From contig JAITEL010000057.1 of assembly GCA_031282065.1 (NCBI GenBank), positions 1-64,000 of the forward strand: 64,000 nucleotides of DNA, given 5' to 3'. This DNA is from Treponema sp. Its GTDB lineage: Bacteria > Spirochaetota > Spirochaetia > Treponematales > Breznakiellaceae. Position 1 is the first letter of the stretch, and each line of letters begins with the position of its first letter. A program made the position numbers and the translations under genes. Positions 52,047 to 60,400 of the stretch are shown piece after piece. The notes under the pieces are model-generated. The model made no database searches and was not told the DNA's origin. It was given only the letters and a program-made list of their open reading frames with translations.

Positions 52047-53397
52047 ATACAATCCTCCCATGGATGAGGTTTTCTGCTAAGTGTATTGCCGAGGCTTCAG
52101 GGTGACGGTGATCCAAGGCCCTGCCTGCTGCGGCATAGGTGGCAAGCCGGGATGCCAAGGACTCCCCGGCAAGGGGATTTTTCGAGGAAAAGAGCCCCCA
52201 CCGGGGATCTAGGGAGCACAGCCGTTCATGGGCAATGAGGGCCCAGGTGCTATCCACCAGGTGCCGGCAGGAGGGGCTCCTTACTTCGGGGCATGTAAAG
52301 GATTGGCGGGAACTGTTGATATCCACCCCGGAGATTTCCATGAAACCCCAGGCCGTACATAAATCCCGGACCCGCTTGAGTTGCGCCGGGGTATTCCGGG
52401 GAGGCATATAGGTGATCCCCTGATAGCCGATACGGGCTAATGCCTCAAAAAGGGCTTCCAGATAGGCGTCCTCGAATGGTTCTGCCTGTTTGTCTCCGGT
52501 AGGAGATGCTCCCACATCCCCCAGGTAGGCATAGGATGGAATGGCCCCAATGGAGCGGGCAAAGTCCACCACGGTTTGAGCAGGGATACATTCTGTTTCC
52601 TGGGGCGGTATATATATCCGGGGGAGCAAGGCTGATTTCAGAACCCCCAGGAGATCGTAGAGGTAATGGGGATTTTCAGTATCCCCCAGGAAGGCCCTGA
52701 TTTCTGGCCTGGGTACTATCCCCAAAGCGCTGGAAAGTCCCTGCACTAAAGCGGGCCCCTTGCCAAAGCCTTGGATGATCTTGGCGGCCACTGCGGCCAA
52801 GAGATGCCGTTCCGTGATTGCCCCGCCTGCAGCATATTGGGACCTATCCAGAATATCCTGGACAAAATCAATGTCCTCGGTAAACCCCGTTTCTGTAAGC
52901 AGGGTATTGGCGGCTTCGGTCATGGCTTGGATTCGCAGGAAGCGCTGGGCCCGGATAGACTTAAGGAAGTCCTCCACCGCGGAAAGCTGGGGCTTGGGTA
53001 TCCCCTGGACGGTCATGTAGAGGATCCCTACGGAATCGGGGTTGTTGAGCTTCTTATGGGCAAAAGAAGTAGGCCCCCAAGGGCCTTGGGTAAGACTGAC
53101 CCGGACCTCAAAGCCCACACACGCTCCGATACCCAGGCTTGCACAGGCCCTGAGCATCTCCTCTGCGGCAGCACTGGAATCGTGATCCACCGACCCCGCT
53201 GCTTCGAGCCCCGCTTCCCTGGCCTTTAAGGCCGCCATGCTTGGGGTATAGGGGCTAAAACTGTAGATGGTATGGATATGGTTATTCACTTCCCCGGTGG
53301 TTTGTGCAGGACCCGGCTTTTCCCCTACCCCTGCCTTGAGTGCGGAAAGTCGCGCTTCTCTTGAAGCCTTGGGGTCGTTGATAAGCTGGTAATTCAT
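52033..53397 (-). CDS. PHP-domain metal-dependent hydrolase
   Basis: A 454-residue protein whose first part is a PHP domain: NNHIHTIYSFSPYTP (His40, His42), VDHDS (Asp71, His72) and GFEVRVSL supply metal ligands. The rest has no motif I recognise. PHP enzymes hydrolyse phosphoesters of small molecules or nucleic acids. It is first in a three-gene operon with an SDR and an FGGY kinase, so a sugar-phosphate or cyclic ester substrate is likely. Its promoter ends 8 nt before the ATG with no ribosome site, so the mRNA is probably leaderless. Confidence 0.78.
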   Translation of the reverse strand: MNYQLINDPKASREARLSALKAGVGEKPGPAQTTGEVNNHIHTIYSFSPYTPSMAALKAREAGLEAAGSVDHDSSAAAEEMLRACASLGIGACVGFEVRVSLTQGPWGPTSFAHKKLNNPDSVGILYMTVQGIPKPQLSAVEDFLKSIRAQRFLRIQAMTEAANTLLTETGFTEDIDFVQDILDRSQYAAGGAITERHLLAAVAAKIIQGFGKGPALVQGLSSALGIVPRPEIRAFLGDTENPHYLYDLLGVLKSALLPRIYIPPQETECIPAQTVVDFARSIGAIPSYAYLGDVGASPTGDKQAEPFEDAYLEALFEALARIGYQGITYMPPRNTPAQLKRVRDLCTAWGFMEISGVDINSSRQSFTCPEVRSPSCRHLVDSTWALIAHERLCSLDPRWGLFSSKNPLAGESLASRLATYAAAGRALDHRHPEASAIHLAENLIHGRIVYGKS

Positions 53398-53405
53398 GGG
53401 TGTCG

Positions 53406-53434
53406 AGTATATACCATTCAGGTTTGCGTGTCAG
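53406..53434 (-). promoter_or_regulatory. Promoter directly abutting the PHP gene
   Basis: Read leftward, CTGACA (53434-53429), 17 nt, TATACT (53411-53406), then 8 nt (CGACACCC) to the ATG at 53397. There is no Shine-Dalgarno. Confidence 0.7.
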
Positions 53435-53545
53435 CACCTGCGGCGGGCTGCGCTGAACATGCTCCTGAGGATGGGTATAAAAACGCTTGATGAAAATACA
53501 TGCTTTCCCCTTTGAGCCCGCGCTTACGGGGCACGAAAAACTCCA

Positions 53546-53575
53546 TTGCATGAGCCCTCCTCTAAAGACTATACT
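53546..53575 (+). promoter_or_regulatory. Promoter directly abutting rnz
   Basis: TTGCAT (53546-53551), 18 nt, TATACT (53570-53575), then 8 nt (CAAGTACG) to ATG 53584. No Shine-Dalgarno is present. The layout mirrors the divergent PHP promoter. Confidence 0.6.
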
Positions 53576-53583
53576 CAAGTACG

Positions 53584-54510
53584 ATGAATCTTGAAGCGTT
53601 TATTCTCGGTAGCGGCGGTATGATGCCCCTGCCCAACCGGCATCTTACCTCGGTACTGGTGCGGCGTGAAGGGGACCTGTTTTTGTTTGATGGGGGAGAA
53701 GGCACCCAGGTCTCCCTGCGCAGGCTCAACCTCCGATGGAAAAAAATATCCGCCATTTTTATAAGCCACACCCACGCCGATCATGTTACCGGTATTCCGG
53801 GCATCCTCATGCTCTCCTCTCAGGTAGACCGGGAGGATCCCCTCTATATCATTGGCCCCCCGCGGATTGCCGAATACATTGAAACCAGCCGCCGGGTGCT
53901 GGATATGTATATCAACTATGAAATTCTGGTCCAGGAGGTAATTGAGGGCGGTATCGTCTATACGGGAGCGGACTTTCATATCCGGGCCTTTCCCTTGCGG
54001 CATACCAAGCCCTGCTTTGGGTATACCCTGGAAGAAAAGTCCCGTCCCGGGGAGTTCCACCCGGAACAAGCCTTGGCTCGAGGCGTACCCCGGGGACCCT
54101 GCTGGTCTCAGCTCCAAGCCGGGAAGACCGTACAGGCTGCGGACGGCAGCGAAGTCCGCCCTGAAGAGGTTTTGGGACCCACTCGTTCAGGGAGAAAATT
54201 TTCTTTTGTAACCGATACCTTGCCCTTCTCTGAAATAGCTCAGGAGGTTGCCGGATCGGATCTCTTGGTATGTGAGGGTATGTTTGAAGCGAACCTGGAA
54301 GAAAGCGCCCGGGAGAAGAAGCACATGACCGCAGAACAGGCCGCCCGGATTGCCGCGGCGGCTCAGGTGAAAAAGCTGGCCCTGATCCACTACAGTCCCC
54401 GCTATACCGAGTACAATCTGAAACAGCTCCTGAAAGAAGCCCAGGCCATTTTCCCCAATACCCTGCTTTCCAGGGATCGCTTGGTGTTTCCTATTGAATA
54501 CCGTGATTAA
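53584..54510 (+). CDS. rnz: Ribonuclease Z
   Basis: A metallo-beta-lactamase-fold endonuclease that cuts the 3' trailer of tRNA precursors. The metal motif HTHADH is at residues 62-67, with further ligands in LRHTKPCFGY, FVTDT and HYSPRY. The 308 residues contain the typical flexible-arm insertion region. It stands alone, with a likely leaderless transcript. Confidence 0.93.
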   Translation: MNLEAFILGSGGMMPLPNRHLTSVLVRREGDLFLFDGGEGTQVSLRRLNLRWKKISAIFISHTHADHVTGIPGILMLSSQVDREDPLYIIGPPRIAEYIETSRRVLDMYINYEILVQEVIEGGIVYTGADFHIRAFPLRHTKPCFGYTLEEKSRPGEFHPEQALARGVPRGPCWSQLQAGKTVQAADGSEVRPEEVLGPTRSGRKFSFVTDTLPFSEIAQEVAGSDLLVCEGMFEANLEESAREKKHMTAEQAARIAAAAQVKKLALIHYSPRYTEYNLKQLLKEAQAIFPNTLLSRDRLVFPIEYRD

Positions 54511-54539
54511 GCCCCTAAAAGTACTTCATGGACAAGGCC

Positions 54540-57473
54540 TTAAAAAAGCGCATCGGATAAGCGGAAGTTTTGGGGAGCCAGCTCTTCCCAGGGAGAAGGT
54601 TCCAACACATCCTTATCAATCTGCATGTATATCTGCGGTTCATAATCAGACTCAGGGTGCAGGCTATTGAGAGAATTGAGGAATGCCAGATTAAGTCCGG
54701 GCATGGACAGTTCCCCTACACCAAAACGAACCGCGGTTTCAGGGTTTCGGGTAAGGGCATCCCAGGCCCGGGCAGACTCGGTGTACAAGCCCAAGGCTTG
54801 AGAGCGGTACCGGTTATCCCCTGTCCGTTCTGTCAGGGCCTCCAAGGTTACCCCCAAATTATTCTGAACCACCATGAGTCGCTCTATCAGTTCCAAATGG
54901 TCCGGCCGCTCATTGGGAAGCAACAGGGGAAAACGAATCCGGTCAGCTTCTAAGAGATCCCGTAAACGGCTGTAATACCCTTGGGCAGTAAAATAATCTC
55001 CCCGCATATAGGAGACATTTCCCAAAGCATTGAGGAGCCGCCGATTTAAGGGTATATCCGAAGAAGCGGCAAAAAACCGTTCCAGCCCCGGTCCCCATTG
55101 CCGCTGATGATAGTGGGCAGAACCCATACGGTACTGTATTTCAGGAGGAGCCCAACCGTTTTGCTCGGATTGTATATAATACTCTAAGGCCCTTGCCATA
55201 TTCCCCTCTTGGGTGAAGTAGGCCAGGTCCCCCAGGTCCGCATAGAGCCGGCCAAATTGCGGGGAACGGGAAAGAATCTGGCGGTTTACCCCGTCTTCGT
55301 ACAAGCCAACTCCTCTAATCAGATGTTCTTCCGCGGCAAAAAATTCCTTCTGGGTAATTAATAATCTGGCATACCTTCGCTCCGTATCGATCCGCATGTG
55401 GAGGCTGCGAACCGATTCTTCCGTGGCGGCATTAAAGGTCTGAATGGCTCGTTCCAAGGTTATCCGTTCATCCGTCACATTGTCGAAATAGTTATAATAC
55501 CGGGCAAGGTGATAATGGGATTCCGGTAAGGAAGGATCCGCATCCGCGGCTTTCACCAAAATATCCCGAATACCGTCGATATAGCTGATATACTCATTAG
55601 GAACCCCGCGAGCTTCCTCAAGCTTTTTATCCAACAAATACCCCCCCAGTTCCGCCAAAGCAGCGGGGGCAATTTTTCTTCCCGGATTATCCATGAAGTA
55701 GGATTGCAGGGGAAGCACTTCCTTGAGATTGTCCGTACGGATAAAATACTTCAACATCCGGGCTACCACCGGGTCAACCCAGCCGTAGCGCTCAAGATAC
55801 CGGGCATAGGCATCCCGGGCATCTTCATACCGTTGCGGGTCTCTATCACCCCAGGCAAGGGCATTATCCCCTACTGCCAGGAGCCCCTCCTTATCATCCG
55901 CTGCGTAATCCAGGATATTTCTTCGCAGGAGGCTATCCGCCTTGGCGTAATTATAGAGCTGATTGGTTTCCATAGAGGCATAATCCAGGACACCCTTCTT
56001 ATCCCGGGGATAATAGCGCAGCAGTCCATCGTACATCTCCTCTGCATAGATATATTGCCGGGCATCCCTAAATCCTTTGGCGTATCGGTAAAACCACCGC
56101 TTCACCGGATGAATGCTGAGGGCCTCACTAAACCGTTCCTTTGCCTGGCTATACTCCCCGGCATTGAGCGCCCCATATCCCTTCCTGTACACCAGGTCCG
56201 CACGGATGGGCGTATAAATAAAGCGATAGGCTAAATAGCAGAGAAAAGCCATCACCAGGGCAATTATCAAGACAAGCCGGCATACCGGCAGGAACTTATG
56301 GACAAAGATATAGGTAAAACTGACAGTGCCTGCTTCCAGGTCTTCCCCGGTCTTCATCTCAAAGTTCTTGGGTATGATGATAATCCGCCCAAGAATTTTC
56401 CCCACCAAAGGAACCATTTCTGCTGCAGATGCGCCTTTGACCAAGGATTTGATCAATTTGGACATCAAGGCTGGCTCTACCGCCTGTTCCGCGATTGCTT
56501 CTTCGCAGGCAATACGCAGATTCAAGGGATAGCTGTCCAAAGTCTTGGTAATTGAGGCCAGTTCTTCAGGGCTTACTATAATTTCTTCAATATCCGCTGA
56601 AGGTTTAATCGCCGTAAGGTCCGTCTCTAAGGGCCTGGAAGCAGGGCTTAGTACATGAGCGGTCTCCGCTTCCGGTTCCGATGAATCAGGCTCGGTTTCA
56701 ACCTTAAAGGCGTCAAAGGTATCAAGGGGTAATCCTTCTAAGGAGCTGCCGTCGTCATCCTGTTCCAGGGTAAAGGGGGAATCTTCTTCCGGCTTATCCG
56801 ACAGGGATGTTCCAAGCTCCTCAAAGGAAATATCCTCTGAGGGAGAAAGATCCAATGGAGAAGGAGCCTGCTCTGGAGCAGCCTCCTCTTCGCCGGGAGG
56901 AGTATCCAGCTTCAGGGAATCTTCCAACTCCTCAAAGGAAATATCCTCTGGGGGAGGGAGATCCAATGGAGAAGGAGCCTGCTCTGGAGCAGCCTCCTCT
57001 TCACTGGGAGGAGTATCCAGCTTCAGGGAATCTTCCAACTCCTCAAAAGAAATATCCTCTGGGGGAGGAATATCCAGCTCAGGAGCAACTTCTTCGAGAG
57101 CGCCCTCTTCTTCGGAGGGAGGAGGCGCTTCCTCTGCTATAGCCGTGGACAAAGCAGGACTCACTAAATCACCAAAATCAAAATCAGCATCAAAGTCGTC
57201 CTCATCTTCGAAGGACAGGGACGAGTCCCCGGTGTCATCCTGCCTGCCGGCTACTGGTTGCGGAGGAGCCTCTGCTTCGGCCTGGGTAGAAAGCGCACCG
57301 GTATCACCGCGGTTTTCAAGAGTTGGCTCAGGGGGCTCAGGAGAAGAGGCTGCTTCTGAACCTGGCAAAGCAAGGTCTTCCAAAGGAATGTCTTGGGCAG
57401 CCAGGATGGCATCTTCTTTACCAACTTTACGAAATGAGTTTTTAAATGCTTCTAATGCTTGTAATGACGGCAT
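54540..57473 (-). CDS. Large TPR membrane protein with acidic repeat region
   Basis: A 977-residue protein. Residues 1-300 are acidic, Pro/Glu-rich and low-complexity, with a 37-residue repeat (133-169, 170-206 and a third partial copy) around PPPEDISFEELEDSLKLD. One membrane helix lies at about 397-420. The remaining 550 residues, probably periplasmic, hold many TPR-like helix pairs (for example YRKGYGALNAGEYSQAKERF). It probably scaffolds envelope or flagellar proteins; similar TPR proteins are common in treponemes. No ribosome site is obvious. It is divergent from the CBM48-like gene. Confidence 0.8.
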   Translation of the reverse strand: MPSLQALEAFKNSFRKVGKEDAILAAQDIPLEDLALPGSEAASSPEPPEPTLENRGDTGALSTQAEAEAPPQPVAGRQDDTGDSSLSFEDEDDFDADFDFGDLVSPALSTAIAEEAPPPSEEEGALEEVAPELDIPPPEDISFEELEDSLKLDTPPSEEEAAPEQAPSPLDLPPPEDISFEELEDSLKLDTPPGEEEAAPEQAPSPLDLSPSEDISFEELGTSLSDKPEEDSPFTLEQDDDGSSLEGLPLDTFDAFKVETEPDSSEPEAETAHVLSPASRPLETDLTAIKPSADIEEIIVSPEELASITKTLDSYPLNLRIACEEAIAEQAVEPALMSKLIKSLVKGASAAEMVPLVGKILGRIIIIPKNFEMKTGEDLEAGTVSFTYIFVHKFLPVCRLVLIIALVMAFLCYLAYRFIYTPIRADLVYRKGYGALNAGEYSQAKERFSEALSIHPVKRWFYRYAKGFRDARQYIYAEEMYDGLLRYYPRDKKGVLDYASMETNQLYNYAKADSLLRRNILDYAADDKEGLLAVGDNALAWGDRDPQRYEDARDAYARYLERYGWVDPVVARMLKYFIRTDNLKEVLPLQSYFMDNPGRKIAPAALAELGGYLLDKKLEEARGVPNEYISYIDGIRDILVKAADADPSLPESHYHLARYYNYFDNVTDERITLERAIQTFNAATEESVRSLHMRIDTERRYARLLITQKEFFAAEEHLIRGVGLYEDGVNRQILSRSPQFGRLYADLGDLAYFTQEGNMARALEYYIQSEQNGWAPPEIQYRMGSAHYHQRQWGPGLERFFAASSDIPLNRRLLNALGNVSYMRGDYFTAQGYYSRLRDLLEADRIRFPLLLPNERPDHLELIERLMVVQNNLGVTLEALTERTGDNRYRSQALGLYTESARAWDALTRNPETAVRFGVGELSMPGLNLAFLNSLNSLHPESDYEPQIYMQIDKDVLEPSPWEELAPQNFRLSDALF
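56802..57077 (-). repeat. In-gene 111-bp repeat of the TPR protein
   Basis: Two nearly identical 111-bp copies and a shorter third encode the 37-residue acidic repeat. The DNA identity is high, so copy number could vary between strains. Confidence 0.8.
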
Positions 57474-57515
57474 ATTTAAGATATTGAGTTATCCACCGAT
57501 AATTGTAAATAGTAT

Positions 57516-58253
57516 ATGAAAACAATCACGGTTATAGAGCTCCTTATGCTTATTATCGGCACGATTGGGGCGGTAGATACAGAATCTTATTCCTTTATCG
57601 AGCATTTATTGAGTATCAGCGAGCCGGGGCGGCCTGAGGTATTTGAAGACGGGGTGATCTTTACCGTTCCTTCTTCCTACCGCAGGGTGGGAATAGCCTT
57701 TGCCCATGAGGACTTCGCTCAAGTGTATTGGTTTCGCAAGCTCGTATTCCCCAAGGATACTTCCACCATTTCCCGGGAAGAACAGAAAAGGGCTCCCTAT
57801 ACCGATTCCGGGATATTGTTCCATGTATATACGGTGCCCGATCATATCCGGGAATTGGAATACCGGCTGATCATAGATGGGCTTTGGACCACAGATCCGG
57901 GAAACCCGGACTACCGCATAGATGCTTCAGGGCTCAGCCATTCGGTGGTGGCTATTCCGGCTTTCGAAAAACCTCCGTCTCCCTTTGACGCGCCTGAGGG
58001 CAGTCTCCGCTTCACCTACCAGGGGCCCCCAGGGGAGGCTGTTACCGTAGCAGGCACTTTCAATGGCTGGGATCCGTTCATGTATACCTTGCAAGAAACA
58101 AAACCCGGTTACTATTCCCTCACCCTCAGCCTGCCGCCGGGGACCTATCAGTACGTGTTCTTTCACCGGGGGCAGCGGATCCTCGATCCCCATAACCCAA
58201 ACCGCATGTATACCAAAGATGGAAAGATAGCCTCGGTGGCCCTCATCCGGTAA
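57516..58253 (+). CDS. Secreted CBM48/E-set glycogen-binding-like protein
   Basis: A 245-residue protein with an N-terminal hydrophobic export segment and two early-set beta domains: one around 35-145 with YRLIIDGLWTTDPGNPD, and a clear CBM48 at about 160-245 with VTVAGTFNGWDPFMYTL and LPPGTYQYVFFH-DPHNP. Such modules bind alpha-glucans in glycogen enzymes and AMPK, but no catalytic domain is attached. It may bind glucans or act as a structural partner. Its stop overlaps the convergent pepF end by 11 bp. Confidence 0.78.
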   Translation: MKTITVIELLMLIIGTIGAVDTESYSFIEHLLSISEPGRPEVFEDGVIFTVPSSYRRVGIAFAHEDFAQVYWFRKLVFPKDTSTISREEQKRAPYTDSGILFHVYTVPDHIRELEYRLIIDGLWTTDPGNPDYRIDASGLSHSVVAIPAFEKPPSPFDAPEGSLRFTYQGPPGEAVTVAGTFNGWDPFMYTLQETKPGYYSLTLSLPPGTYQYVFFHRGQRILDPHNPNRMYTKDGKIASVALIR

Positions 58254-60030
58254 GGGACCTCAGCATACCTTCAAACTCCTCGACCTCAGCAGCGATAATC
58301 CCGACTCCCTGTTGCCAGAAAGCCGCATCTTCAAGGCTGAATCCTGCAACCTGAGCCACGGCTTCAGCAGCAGCCCTCCCGGTAAGGCGCAGGAGATCCC
58401 GATACACCTCTTGAAACCCAGGCCCTGCGGTTTTTGCCTTGCTATAAAGGCTGAGGGAAAAAAGCAGCCCAAAACCATAGGGGTAATTATAAAACCCCAA
58501 GGCAGGACTGTAGTAATGGCTTTTTACCGCCCACATGTAGGGGTGCAGCAGCTCAGGATCAAGGCCCTGGGCATAGGTCTTTTGCTGGGCATCCAGCATG
58601 AGCTTGCAAAGCTCCTCAGGAGAAAGTTCTCCTTGAGCCCGCCGTGTAAAGAGGCTCGCTTCAAAATAAAAGCGAGAGAGTATATCCACGATCACCTGGC
58701 AGCTATTTTGGAGGTGTCCCTCCAGGAGGGAAAGCCGCTCATTGAGGGAGGCGTGCTGCAAGGCCCCTTCAAAGACAAGGGTTTCCGCAAAGATACTGGC
58801 CGTTTCCGCCAAGGTCATGGGATAGCGGCTAAGACTCAAGGGGAGGTCCTTCACGAGTTCATGGTGCCAGGCATGACCCAATTCATGGGCTACGGTGGTA
58901 ACCGCATCAAAAGAACCATCGAAGTTGCAGAGTATCCGGGATGCTCCTGCCAGGGGAAAGTCCGTACAATAGGCCCCGCCTATTTTGCCTTTTCGGGGCT
59001 CGGCATCTATCCAGGAACAGGCAAAGGCATGACGGGCAAAGGCCCCCATCCGGGGATCAAAGGCGTCAAACTGTTTTGCGATAAACTCCGTCCCTTCCTC
59101 CCAGGTCCATTGCCGTACGGCACCGGTACAAGGCGCGGGCGCAAAGAGGTCGTAGAAGGCGCATACCCTAAGCCCCAGAAGCCGGGCCTTAGCCTGCAGA
59201 TAACGGTGAAAGAGGGGAAGGGCTCCCTCCATAGCGGCGATAAGCGCCGAAAGGGTCTGTGCGCTGATCCGGGACTGGAAGCGGGATTTTTCCAGGACGG
59301 ATTGCCAACCCCGCCGGTTTTCCAGGGTGAGGGCCGTACCTTTCACCCCGTTGAGGGATGACGCCAGGGGAAGCGCAATGGACTGCCAGCCGCGCAATTC
59401 CGCCTTATAGGCCCGTTCCCGAATATGCCGATCCGGGCTATGGGCCAGGTCCCTCAGGCTTACGAGGGTTTTCTCTTCCCCGCTGTCCGCATCCCACAGT
59501 ACCGTAGTGGCAGAGGAAAGGGCTTCCTGGAGCCGGGTCCAGGCATTACCCCCGGATCGGGAAAGATCATTGGCCAGATCTTCCATATCTGGGCTCATCT
59601 GGAACGCGGCTTTCTTGAGGGATTCGGTAATAAAGAAGCGATAGGGCTTCAGGGCATCAAGCGATTCGGTCCATTGCAGAACCTGCGCTTTCTGTTCTTT
59701 CAGACGGTTCCTGAACAGAACCGTCCCTTTCTCCAGCGGCAAGCCAGCGGCTTCCAGGGCGTTGATCTCTCCCAGGGCCTTGGCATCCTGGGTATCGGTG
59801 GTGTAGATGGCCTGTGCATAGGCGCTCAGGTTTTCTGCAAGCCCCGCAGCATCTTCATAGGCATGTATCAAAGCCAAGAGGCCTTCTGGCGAGAGGGGCT
59901 CCTCTAAACGCTTAAGGAGGGCCTGGATTCGCTGGTGCAGGAGTGCTTTATCCCGGGCATACTGAGGAGCATCAAAAGAAGGGTAGATTGGAGAGAGATC
60001 CCATCGGGGGACGGTTCCATGGTTTTTCAT
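58243..60030 (-). CDS. pepF: Oligoendopeptidase F (M3 family)
   Basis: A 595-residue zinc peptidase that degrades oligopeptides in the cytoplasm. The HExxH motif is in VAHELGHAWHHELVKD near residue 390, with the third ligand region in MTLAETASIFAETLVFEGAL. No signal peptide is seen. A TATACT box (60041-60046) lies 10 nt before the ATG with AGGGG between, so the 5' leader is very short. Confidence 0.93.
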   Translation of the reverse strand: MKNHGTVPRWDLSPIYPSFDAPQYARDKALLHQRIQALLKRLEEPLSPEGLLALIHAYEDAAGLAENLSAYAQAIYTTDTQDAKALGEINALEAAGLPLEKGTVLFRNRLKEQKAQVLQWTESLDALKPYRFFITESLKKAAFQMSPDMEDLANDLSRSGGNAWTRLQEALSSATTVLWDADSGEEKTLVSLRDLAHSPDRHIRERAYKAELRGWQSIALPLASSLNGVKGTALTLENRRGWQSVLEKSRFQSRISAQTLSALIAAMEGALPLFHRYLQAKARLLGLRVCAFYDLFAPAPCTGAVRQWTWEEGTEFIAKQFDAFDPRMGAFARHAFACSWIDAEPRKGKIGGAYCTDFPLAGASRILCNFDGSFDAVTTVAHELGHAWHHELVKDLPLSLSRYPMTLAETASIFAETLVFEGALQHASLNERLSLLEGHLQNSCQVIVDILSRFYFEASLFTRRAQGELSPEELCKLMLDAQQKTYAQGLDPELLHPYMWAVKSHYYSPALGFYNYPYGFGLLFSLSLYSKAKTAGPGFQEVYRDLLRLTGRAAAEAVAQVAGFSLEDAAFWQQGVGIIAAEVEEFEGMLRSLTG

Positions 60031-60198
60031 ACTGTCCCCTAGTATACTGCTGAGGGAAACCGAGGTCTAGGAGCCTGTTCCCTTTGTAAAGACAATACCC
60101 GGTTTCCATTGCCCGCTTTCTCCTCCCGCTTGAGTATACCCTGCCGCCGGGACTTTTGACGCAGTCTCACCCCCATAGGTCGGCACAGCCGATTTCCC
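60031..60198. other. Intergenic stretch upstream of pepF
   Basis: It carries a leftward -10 box TATACT (60046-60041) and a poor -35 TAGACC (60069-60064) for pepF. Nothing else is recognised. With the array and the 110 bp after it, the gap to the TssM-like gene is 370 bp. Confidence 0.4.
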
Positions 60199-60290
60199 GC
60201 CCCTTATCCCTTCTAGGGAGAGCCCCTTATCCCTTCTAGGGAGAGCCCCTTATCCCTACTAGGGAGCGCCTCTTATCCCTCCCAGGAACC
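60199..60290. repeat. Tandem array of a 23-bp hairpin unit, 4 copies
   Basis: CCCCTTATCCC-like units start at 60200, 60223, 60246 and 60269, an exact 23-bp period. Each holds TCCCT-N3-AGGGA, a small stem; the third and fourth vary slightly. It lies between pepF and the TssM-like gene, both leftward. Confidence 0.88.
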
Positions 60291-60400
60291 GCCCCTGGTT
60301 TCCCCCGAAATACGGTCTTGATCATCCTTTATCTAGCGGCAAAGGGCGCTTCGATGCCTTACCACCACTGAGAGTCATGGGCGTTAAACCCGCTGGCGGG

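Noticed and set aside
56807-57142. Rightward repetitive frame (EKEPALEQPPL repeats)
   Set aside because: It is the antisense shadow of the 37-residue acidic repeat of the TPR protein.
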